64,000 nt of DNA from contig NZ_CP097263.1 in the NCBI RefSeq assembly GCF_028622115.1, positions 5,208,001-5,272,000 on the forward strand. The letters are read 5' to 3'. A program made the translations under genes and the position numbers. The notes under the pieces are model-generated. The model was not told the DNA's origin and searched no databases. It saw only the letters and a program-made list of their open reading frames with translations. Below are positions 20,530 through 27,410 of this stretch, in pieces. Position 1 is the first letter of the stretch. Every line of letters begins with the position of its first letter. This stretch comes from Kutzneria chonburiensis (GTDB lineage Bacteria; Actinomycetota; Actinomycetes; Mycobacteriales; Pseudonocardiaceae).

Positions 20530-21207
20530 GTGCTGTCGAGGCGTGTGGCCAGGCCGTTCCCCCGAATTGTCGGGCTCTCGCTCGCGTTCACGGCCGCCCT
20601 GGTGATGTTGACGGGCTGTGTCCGGGCCCGCGCCGACCTGACCGTGTCCGGCGACTTCAAGGTGTCCGGCACGATGATCGCCGCGACCGTGCCGGCCTCG
20701 CCCGACGACCACGGCCCGCAGCTGTCGATCCCGTCCGATCTCGGCGAGGACGTGCTGGTCCAGCCGTACAGCGCGGACGGCTACGTCGGGACCCAGCTGT
20801 CGTTCGCCAACATGGAGTTCGACCAGTTCACCACGCTGGTCGGCGGGTCGAGCGCGGCCAGCAGCAACTACCAGCTGCTGCTGCGCCGGGTCGGCGACCT
20901 GGTCTACTTCACCGGCTCGGTGGATCTGCGCACGGTGCCGGCCGATCACGCCGACGTGGAGCTGCGGATCACCTTCCCGGCCGGCGTGACCAGCTCGACC
21001 GGGTCGGTCGACGACGACACGGTGACCTGGCATCCGCAGCCGGGGTCGATCACCTCGCTGTCGGCCACGTCCGACCTGTCCACGTTGGCCACGGCGGCGT
21101 GGATGCGGTGGTCGGTGCTGGTGGGCGCACTGCTGATCGGGTCGGTGCTGGTGGTCAGCGTGCTGGCGCTGCGGGCGCACCGGCGCAGCCTGCGGGTGCG
21201 GCGCTGA
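20530..21207 (+). CDS. LppM-like lipoprotein with C-terminal membrane anchor
   Basis: The chosen GTG at 20530 follows CAGGA by about 8 bases and starts directly before a signal sequence; an upstream GTG at 20488 would add 14 polar residues. The signal ends in the lipobox LTGC (about Cys31). The mature part is about 150 residues of alternating polar and hydrophobic stretches. A C-terminal hydrophobic helix (about 195-216) and an Arg-rich tail follow. This layout matches LppM of mycobacteria (DUF3153 type), which has been linked to phagosome handling and surface lipids. The neighbouring metF and polyprenyl synthase genes recall the mycobacterial lppM locus. Confidence 0.7.
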   Translation: MLSRRVARPFPRIVGLSLAFTAALVMLTGCVRARADLTVSGDFKVSGTMIAATVPASPDDHGPQLSIPSDLGEDVLVQPYSADGYVGTQLSFANMEFDQFTTLVGGSSAASSNYQLLLRRVGDLVYFTGSVDLRTVPADHADVELRITFPAGVTSSTGSVDDDTVTWHPQPGSITSLSATSDLSTLATAAWMRWSVLVGALLIGSVLVVSVLALRAHRRSLRVRR

Positions 21208-21236
21208 GCTGGGCTGCCCGAGGACCAAGACGCGCG

Positions 21237-21272
21237 AAAACGGGGCGCGCCCCGAAGGGCCCGCCCCGTTTC
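21237..21272 (+). terminator. Hairpin after LppM-like gene
   Basis: AAACGGGGCG pairs with CGCCCCGTTT, with GC-rich bases between them, and the right arm ends in a short T run. It lies between convergent genes. Confidence 0.7.
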
Positions 21273-21284
21273 TCGTCGGCAGAC

Positions 21285-21632
21285 TCAGCCGGCGGTGTTC
21301 GAGCTGTTGTCGGCGTTGCCGCCGAGGTACTCGAGGTAGCTGCTGATCGGCACCGTGTTGTTCACGATCTGGACCGGCAGGTAGTCGGTCTCCTGCAGGT
21401 CGCCGCCGCCGCCGAGCACGTTGGAGGCGTTGGCCGTGCTGCCGCAGCCGTCCACGTACTCCTCGGAGGAGATCGGCACAGCGTTGCAGTTGACCTGGAT
21501 CGGCACGTAGTGCGTGACCTGCGTGTCGCCGCCGTCGCTCATGACCAGGTTCGGGGCGTCCGCGAACGCCGGCGAGCCGACGATCATCAGACCGGCCGCG
21601 ACGCCCGCGATCATTCCGGCTTTCTTCAGCAC
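21285..21632 (-). CDS. Small secreted protein with two internal repeats
   Basis: The 115-residue product starts at GTG 21632 after AAGGAG. The signal peptide (about 1-24) ends AFA-DAPN. The mature part has two imperfect repeats of about 35 residues. One runs from TQVTHYVPIQVNCNAVPISS to about ANASN, the other from LQETDYLPVQIVNNTVPISS to about DNSSN. The first holds two cysteines (Cys-Asn and Asp-Gly-Cys), the second none. Repeated V-P-I-x-V strands recall surface-active chaplins and rodlins of Streptomyces, but I cannot assign a family. It lies between the LppM-like gene and metF with its own hairpin downstream. Confidence 0.7.
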   Translation of the reverse strand: MLKKAGMIAGVAAGLMIVGSPAFADAPNLVMSDGGDTQVTHYVPIQVNCNAVPISSEEYVDGCGSTANASNVLGGGGDLQETDYLPVQIVNNTVPISSYLEYLGGNADNSSNTAG

Positions 21633-21819
21633 GGACTCCACACTCCTTGGGTTGCACCGCTTCTTCATGAAGACACCGCACCGGCGATAACGCCGAAGCC
21701 GTGCAGGCGTGGAAACTACCGCCAAACGGAGCAACTTCGCCCGGTGACGACCCCATTGAGTGACACTTCGATCGCACGGCGTGTCGCCCGCTGACCAGCG
21801 ACTTCACCCGTGTGACGGG

Positions 21820-21839
21820 CCCGGGTGGCATCACCCGGG
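21820..21839 (-). terminator. Hairpin after metF
   Basis: CCCGGGTG and CACCCGGG form a perfect 8-bp stem with a 4-base loop, eight bases past the metF stop. Confidence 0.55.
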
Positions 21840-21846
21840 TGAACGA

Positions 21847-22731
21847 TCATGCCCGGGCCGGTAGCAGCCCCAGCCGCTCGACCACCTCGGTGGTCGCCCT
21901 GGACATGTTGAACGTGTAGAAGTGCACGCCCGGCACGCCCTCGTCGATCAGGCGCTGGGCCAGCTCGGTCACCACGTCGATGCCGGCGGCGCGGAAGCCC
22001 TTCGGGTCGTCGGCGAACGGATCCAGCCGCCGGGCCAGGGCCGGCGGCACCGGGGCGCCGGACAGCTCGACGGTCTTGTTGAGCGTGCGGACCGTGGTCA
22101 TCGGCAGGATTCCCGGCAGAAGCGGGGCGTCGCAGCCGCGGGCGGCCAGCCGGTCGCGCAGCCGCAGGAAGTCCTCGGCCTCGAAGAACAGCTGGGCGAT
22201 GGCGAAGCCGGCGCCGGCCCGGAACTTGCGCACCAGGTTCTCGGTGTCCTGGTCGAGGTCGGTGGACCGGGGATGCCCGTACGGGAAGGCCGCCACCCCG
22301 ACGCAGAAGTCGCCCAGCTGCTTGACCAGGGCGACCAGCTCCTCGGCGTAGGTCAGCCCCTGCGGGTGCTTGATCCACTCGCCGTTGGGGTCACCGGGCG
22401 GGTCGCCCCGCACGGCCAGGATGTTGCGCACCCCGACCGCGGCGTACCAGCCGATCACGTTGCGCAGCTCGGCCACGGAGTGGTCCACGGCCGTCAGATG
22501 TGCCATCGGCAACAGCGACGTCTCCTGCACCACACGACCGGTGGTCCGGATCGTCCGGTCACGGCTGGATCCGCCGGCCCCGTAGGTCACCGACATGAAC
22601 GCCGGCTCCAGGCCCTCCAGCTGCCTGATCGCGAGCCAAAGCCGCTGCTCATCGGCCGCGTCGCGGGGTGGGAAGAACTCCACCGAGAACACCGGTTCCG
22701 GCCCGCTCAGCCGCTCGACCACCGACGTCAT
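21847..22731 (-). CDS. metF: Methylenetetrahydrofolate reductase
   Basis: This 294-residue protein has the MetF barrel. Visible marks are VEFFPPRD at the N-terminus (catalytic Glu region), SVTYGAGGSS, LAVRGDPPG (flavin/folate loop), GVAAFPYGHP and GAGFAIAQLFFEAEDFLRLRD. It reduces 5,10-methylene-THF to 5-methyl-THF for methionine synthesis. It is divergent from the polyprenyl synthase gene, with about 95 bp between starts. The same neighbours (lppM, a MetF-like gene, idsA2) occur in Mycobacterium tuberculosis as I recall it. Confidence 0.94.
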   Translation of the reverse strand: MTSVVERLSGPEPVFSVEFFPPRDAADEQRLWLAIRQLEGLEPAFMSVTYGAGGSSRDRTIRTTGRVVQETSLLPMAHLTAVDHSVAELRNVIGWYAAVGVRNILAVRGDPPGDPNGEWIKHPQGLTYAEELVALVKQLGDFCVGVAAFPYGHPRSTDLDQDTENLVRKFRAGAGFAIAQLFFEAEDFLRLRDRLAARGCDAPLLPGILPMTTVRTLNKTVELSGAPVPPALARRLDPFADDPKGFRAAGIDVVTELAQRLIDEGVPGVHFYTFNMSRATTEVVERLGLLPARA

Positions 22732-22825
22732 GACATCAGGTTACGGGGGCAGCCTCCGAGTGGACCCGGCGGCCGGGCCACGTACTGTTGAGCACGCACG
22801 CGTAGGGCGCACGACGGAGGTTGGC

Positions 22826-23974
22826 ATGAGCAAGCCGGGCATTCTGGCCGAGCTTCGGTCGGACCGGCCCAGCGACGACCTCACGGCGTTGCACCCCTGC
22901 GACACGGGCTTTCTCGGCCTGGTCGAGCGGGCCCTGACCGACTACCTCAACCGGCGGCGCACCGAGGCCGCGCTGGTGGACGAGAACTTCGCGGTCGCGG
23001 TGGACGCGCTGGCCGACTTCGTGCTGGGCGGCGGCAAGCGGATCCGGCCGACCTTCGCCTGGTGGGGCTGGCGGGGTGCGGGTGGTGACCCGCGCGGTGC
23101 GGATACCGAGGCCGTGGTGATGGCGGTCAGCGCCCTGGAGCTGATCCAGGCGTGCGCGCTCGTGCACGACGACCTGATGGACGCCTCGGCGGTGCGCCGC
23201 GGCTCGCCGACCGTGCACGTGGCGTTCGCCGACCTGCACCGCACCTCAAGGTGGGCCGGCACGGCCGAGCGGTTCGGGCAGGCGTCGGCGGTGCTGCTCG
23301 GCGACCTGGCGCTGGCCTGGGCCGACGACATGCTGCGCGAGTCCGGCCTCGGCGCCGGACAGCTGAGCCGCGCGCTGGAGCCGTGGCGGGCGATGCGCAC
23401 GGAGATGCTGGCCGGGCAGTACCTGGACGTGCTGACGCAGGCTCACGCCGATGAGTCGGCCGAGGCGGCGCTGCGCGTGGACCGCCTCAAGACCGCCGCG
23501 TACACCGTGGAACGGCCGCTGCACCTCGGTGCGGTGCTGGCCGGCGCGGGCGACGGGCTGGTGCAGGGGCTGCGGCAGTTCGGCGTGGACATCGGCCTGG
23601 CCTTCCAGCTGCGCGACGACCTGCTGGGCGTGTTCGGCGACCCGGCCGTGACGGGCAAGCCGGCCGGCGACGACCTGCGTGAGGGCAAGCGGACGCTGCT
23701 GGCCTCGCTGGGCCTGCGGCTGGCCGAGGAGCAGCGCCGGCCCGCGAACGCCGCGCGGCTCCGCGAGGCCATCGGCCGACAGGACCTGGACGAGCCGGCC
23801 GTGGACGAGATCCGTGCGCTGCTGGTCGACCTGGGTGCGGTGGCGGCCGTGGAGTCCCGTATCGACGAGCTGCGCGACCAGGCCCTGGCCACGCTGGCCG
23901 CGACGCCGGTGGCCGAGCCGGCCGCGTCCGAGCTGGCGGGCCTTGCCGTCGCCGCGACCCGGCGCAACCACTGA
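22826..23974 (+). CDS. Polyprenyl diphosphate synthase (GGPP synthase type)
   Basis: The ATG at 22826 follows GGAGG. The 382-residue product carries both Asp-rich motifs: VHDDLMDAS (first, about residues 114-121) and QLRDDLLGVFGDP (second, about 262). GGGKRIRPTF is the isopentenyl-binding segment. The chain-length-determining residues upstream of the first motif are small or hydrophobic, compatible with a C20 product; chain length is inferred. It builds prenyl diphosphates for carotenoids or quinones. It is followed after one base by crtI, so it most likely supplies geranylgeranyl diphosphate. Confidence 0.9.
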   Translation: MSKPGILAELRSDRPSDDLTALHPCDTGFLGLVERALTDYLNRRRTEAALVDENFAVAVDALADFVLGGGKRIRPTFAWWGWRGAGGDPRGADTEAVVMAVSALELIQACALVHDDLMDASAVRRGSPTVHVAFADLHRTSRWAGTAERFGQASAVLLGDLALAWADDMLRESGLGAGQLSRALEPWRAMRTEMLAGQYLDVLTQAHADESAEAALRVDRLKTAAYTVERPLHLGAVLAGAGDGLVQGLRQFGVDIGLAFQLRDDLLGVFGDPAVTGKPAGDDLREGKRTLLASLGLRLAEEQRRPANAARLREAIGRQDLDEPAVDEIRALLVDLGAVAAVESRIDELRDQALATLAATPVAEPAASELAGLAVAATRRNH

Positions 23975-23975
23975 C

Positions 23976-25502
23976 ATGAAGGCCATCAAGGGGCGTTCCG
24001 ACCACGTCGTGGTGGTCGGCGCCGGGCTGGCCGGACTGGCCACGGCGCTGCACCTGCTCGGCTCGGGCCGGCAGGTCACGGTGGTCGAGCGCGACCGGGT
24101 GCCGGGCGGGCGGGCCGGGCAGCTCGACGTGGACGGCTTCCGGCTGGACACCGGGCCGACCGTGCTGACCATGCCCGAGCTGCTGGACGAGGCGTTCCAC
24201 GCCGTCGGCGACTCGCTGTCGGCCCGGCTGGACCTGGTGCCGCTGCATCCCGCGTACGTGGCGCGGTTCCCGGACGGCAGCTCCATCGACGTACACAGCG
24301 ACGCCGACGCCATGGAGGCCGAGGTGCGGCGGGTCGCCGGCCCGGACGAGGCCGCCGGCTACCGGCGGCTGCGGCGGTGGCTGACCGAGCTGTACGCGGC
24401 CGAGCGGGATCGCTTCATCGGGGCCAACTTCGACTCGCCGCTGGACCTGGTCAGCCCGGCCTTGGCCCGGCTGGCCGGCATGGGGGCGTTCGGCAGCCTC
24501 GGGGCGAAGGTCGGCGGCTTCGTCAAGGACCGGCGGCTGCGGCGGATCTTCTCGTTCCAGGCGCTGTACGCCGGTGTGCCGCCGGCCCGGGCGTTGGCGG
24601 CGTACGCGGTGATCGCGTACATGGACACCGTGGCCGGCGTGTACTTCCCGCGTGGCGGCATGCGGGCCGTGCCCGAGGCCATGGCCGCGTCGGCCGCCCG
24701 GGCCGGGGCGGAATTCCGTTACGGGACAACGGTTGCGTGGCTGGAGCGGATCGGCTCGCGGGTCGCGGCCGTACGGACCACCCATGGCGAGCGGATCCCT
24801 TGCGACGCAGTGGTTCTGACGCCCGATCTGCCGGCGGCGTACCGGCTGCTGGGGTATCTGCCGCGGCGGGTCGTGCCGCTGACGTGGTCGCCGTCGGCCT
24901 TCGTGCTGCACGCCGGCGTGGACCGGTCATGGGACACGCTGGGGCATCACGCGATCTCGTTCGGGGCGGCGTGGAAGCGGACGTTCGAGGAGATCACCTC
25001 GACCGGCCGGCTGATGACCGACCCGTCGCTGTTGATCACCCGCCCGACGGCCACGGATCCGTCGCTCGCCCCGGAGGGGCGGCAGCTGCTGTCCGTGCTC
25101 GCGCCGACGCCCAACCTCGAGCTGGCGCCGATCGACTGGGACCGGGTGGCGACGGCCTACCGCGACGAGCTGGTGGCCGTGCTGGAGGCGCGCGGGCTGA
25201 CCGGCTTCGGCGACTCGGTGACCATGGAGCGGCTGCTGACGCCGGCCGACTGGGCCCGGCAGGGGCTGGCCGCGGGCACGCCGTTCGCCGCCGCGCACAC
25301 GTTTGCGCAGACCGGGCCGTTCCGGCCGCGCAACCTGCTTCGCGGCATCGACAACGTGGTGCTGGCCGGCTGCGGAACGACGCCGGGGGTGGGGGTGCCG
25401 CCGGTGCTCATCTCGGGGCGGCTGGCCGCCGACCGGATCACCGGCGGCCGAGCGGTCGAGGGTGGACGGTCTCATCACGATCTGGCCCGCTCGGCCACCT
25501 GA
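23976..25502 (+). CDS. crtI: Phytoene desaturase family protein (CrtI type)
   Basis: This 508-residue flavoprotein begins with the FAD-binding GxGxxG motif (VVVVGAGLAGLATALHLL, about 11-28) followed by VVERDRVPGGRAG. FPRGGM, the TPDLPAAY region and the C-terminal CrtI signature AGCGTTPGVGVPPVLISGRLAA complete it. CrtI enzymes desaturate phytoene or act on related carotenoids. Its start is two bases after the polyprenyl synthase stop, and a PlsC-type acyltransferase follows 10 bp on. No phytoene synthase (crtB) is in the window, so the substrate must come from elsewhere. A related desaturase or ketolase role is possible. Confidence 0.85.
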   Translation: MKAIKGRSDHVVVVGAGLAGLATALHLLGSGRQVTVVERDRVPGGRAGQLDVDGFRLDTGPTVLTMPELLDEAFHAVGDSLSARLDLVPLHPAYVARFPDGSSIDVHSDADAMEAEVRRVAGPDEAAGYRRLRRWLTELYAAERDRFIGANFDSPLDLVSPALARLAGMGAFGSLGAKVGGFVKDRRLRRIFSFQALYAGVPPARALAAYAVIAYMDTVAGVYFPRGGMRAVPEAMAASAARAGAEFRYGTTVAWLERIGSRVAAVRTTHGERIPCDAVVLTPDLPAAYRLLGYLPRRVVPLTWSPSAFVLHAGVDRSWDTLGHHAISFGAAWKRTFEEITSTGRLMTDPSLLITRPTATDPSLAPEGRQLLSVLAPTPNLELAPIDWDRVATAYRDELVAVLEARGLTGFGDSVTMERLLTPADWARQGLAAGTPFAAAHTFAQTGPFRPRNLLRGIDNVVLAGCGTTPGVGVPPVLISGRLAADRITGGRAVEGGRSHHDLARSAT

Positions 25503-25512
25503 TCGTGCGAGA

Positions 25513-26283
25513 GTGGCGGTTGTGCTCATCCCGGACGCTGTCGACGACGCCCCGCACGGCCTCTGGGCCAAGATCGTCCTGACCTGTCGGACGCCGCGGC
25601 GCGGCCGTGGCTTCTGGTACGGGCTGGCCATCGACGTGCTGTGGCCGTTCGTCATGTTCTGCACGCGGATGCGCTGGCACGGCGGGGAGAACATCCCCCG
25701 CAGCGGGCCGGTGCTGGTCGCCAGCAACCACGTGTCGTTCGCCGACCCGGTGACCGTGACGGCGTACGTGCTGGGGCACGGGCGGATTCCGCGCTATCTG
25801 GCCAAGGCCGGGCTGTGGAAGATCCCCGTGGTGCGCAGCGTGTTGAGCGGCGGCAAGCACATTCCCGTGCACCGCGGGACGTCCAAGGCGACCGATGCCT
25901 ACCGGGATGCCGTGACGGCCGTGGAGAACGGCGAATGCGTGCTGGTGTTCCCGGAGGGGACGTTCACCGCCGACCCGGCCGGCTGGCCGTCGGTGAAGCA
26001 GGCCAAGAGCGGCATCGCCCGGCTGGCCCTGGCGACCGGCGCCCCGGTGGTGCCGATCGGGCATTGGGGCACGCAGAACGTGTTGCCGCCCAAGGGAAGG
26101 TTCCCGAAGCTGTTTCCACGTCAGCGCACGGTGATCCGCACCGGGCCGCCGGTGGACCTGTCGGATCTGCTGGGCCAGGAGCAGACGCGTGAGGTCGTCG
26201 CCGAGACCACGCGGCGGATCGTCGCCGCCATCACGGAGCAGCTGGAACTGGCCCGGGGCGAGAAAGCGCCGGAAGCGGGCTGA
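25513..26283 (+). CDS. 1-acylglycerol-3-phosphate acyltransferase (PlsC type)
   Basis: The start is GTG 25513 (GTG 25522 is an alternative with GAGAGTGG before it), just after crtI. The 256-residue product has an N-terminal hydrophobic stretch (about 33-47) and the HX4D catalytic motif NHVSFAD (about 72-78). FPEGTF (about 147) binds the phosphate, and PVVPIGHWGTQ is the fourth block. It transfers acyl groups to lysophosphatidic acid or a similar acceptor at the inner membrane. Acylation of a carotenoid glycoside is conceivable because it follows crtI, but that is speculation. Confidence 0.88.
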   Translation: MAVVLIPDAVDDAPHGLWAKIVLTCRTPRRGRGFWYGLAIDVLWPFVMFCTRMRWHGGENIPRSGPVLVASNHVSFADPVTVTAYVLGHGRIPRYLAKAGLWKIPVVRSVLSGGKHIPVHRGTSKATDAYRDAVTAVENGECVLVFPEGTFTADPAGWPSVKQAKSGIARLALATGAPVVPIGHWGTQNVLPPKGRFPKLFPRQRTVIRTGPPVDLSDLLGQEQTREVVAETTRRIVAAITEQLELARGEKAPEAG

Positions 26284-26304
26284 GCCCGCCCCCGGCGGCA
26301 GTGG

Positions 26305-27357
26305 TCAGTGCCGGCCGATCGTCGCGATCAGGCCGCCGTACACCCAGAACATCGGCTTGGGCGTGTAGTCGTCGGTCATCAGGCCGAGGTTGTCGAACCC
26401 GCTCGGTGAGCCGGTGACATCGTCGCGCAGGTCGAACATCTCGAAGCTGACCACGTTCTCGGCCTTGCGATCGGCGTTCACGGCCAGGATCTCGCCGGTC
26501 AGGATCTTGGCCTGGTCCGCGGACGAGCGAGCCGGCGTGTTCGTCGAATACCCGTTCTCCGACACCCGGATCGGCACGTTCCGGCCGAGCCCGACGGTCG
26601 GCATCTCCTGTGTCCGCACGACATCCAGCGTGTGGTGCACGAAGTCGGTCACGTCGCTCAGCTCGGGCGTGTCCGGCACGCCGGGCAGGCCGGAGTCCGG
26701 GTAGAGGTCGACGCCGATGAAGTCGACGGAGCGGGCGAAGTCCGGCCCGACCCGGCCGGCCAGGTCGTGCCAGAACTGGATGAACGGGTCCACCCACTGG
26801 CCCGAGTCGTCCGGGAAGCTGGCCGCGACCTCGTCGAAGCCGATCTGCAACCGGTGCAGGCCGTTCGATTCCGCCGCCTGCTTGGCCACGACGACGCCCT
26901 GCGCCAACGCGTCCAAACCCTTGCTGTCGTGGAGAATGTTCTCCTCCAGCGTCACCGAGATGGTGTCGGTGACCGGGCCGTAGCGCTTCACTTCCGTGCG
27001 CAGGCAGGCCAGCCAGTCGGCCATGCTCTGGCCGGTGTAGGAGATCACCAGGTCCAGCCGCCGTCCCGGGGCCAGCAGGGACATCTCGTCGTCCGGGAAC
27101 GGGCTGTCGCAGCCGATGTAGTCACGCAGCAGGAACGGCGAACGGCCGTGCTGCAACGTGCCCAGCGCGGCGGAGATCTTGGCCGGGTCGTCGGGCTTGC
27201 CGGTGGTCGAGCCACCGCCGGCGTAGCCGCCCGGATAGATGCCGAAAGTCAATGGCGGCGCGGCAACCGCGGCCTCGGCCGGCACCGCCGGCAGCACGAA
27301 CGCCCCCGCCACGACAACCGCCGCCGCGACGGTTCCCCACCTCTGTCGTCGATTCAT
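26305..27357 (-). CDS. Secreted glycoside-hydrolase-like TIM-barrel protein
   Basis: The 350-residue product has a signal peptide (about 1-29, ending AEA) and a TIM-barrel-like pattern: FGIYPGG at the start, then LDLVISYTG, ISVTLEENIL, IGFDEV, DFIGVDLYPDSG, IRVSENGYS and a closing VVSFEMFDLRDD. The Glu in VSENGY looks like a clan-A nucleophile and the Glu in the TLEEN stretch is a candidate acid. I cannot place it in a numbered GH family. It converges on the acyltransferase gene with 21 bp between them. Confidence 0.65.
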   Translation of the reverse strand: MNRRQRWGTVAAAVVVAGAFVLPAVPAEAAVAAPPLTFGIYPGGYAGGGSTTGKPDDPAKISAALGTLQHGRSPFLLRDYIGCDSPFPDDEMSLLAPGRRLDLVISYTGQSMADWLACLRTEVKRYGPVTDTISVTLEENILHDSKGLDALAQGVVVAKQAAESNGLHRLQIGFDEVAASFPDDSGQWVDPFIQFWHDLAGRVGPDFARSVDFIGVDLYPDSGLPGVPDTPELSDVTDFVHHTLDVVRTQEMPTVGLGRNVPIRVSENGYSTNTPARSSADQAKILTGEILAVNADRKAENVVSFEMFDLRDDVTGSPSGFDNLGLMTDDYTPKPMFWVYGGLIATIGRH

Positions 27358-27410
27358 GGGGCGAGTCTTCCCGGCCCGCGAGAGGTCACCCCATGACGGC
27401 TGTCACGACT

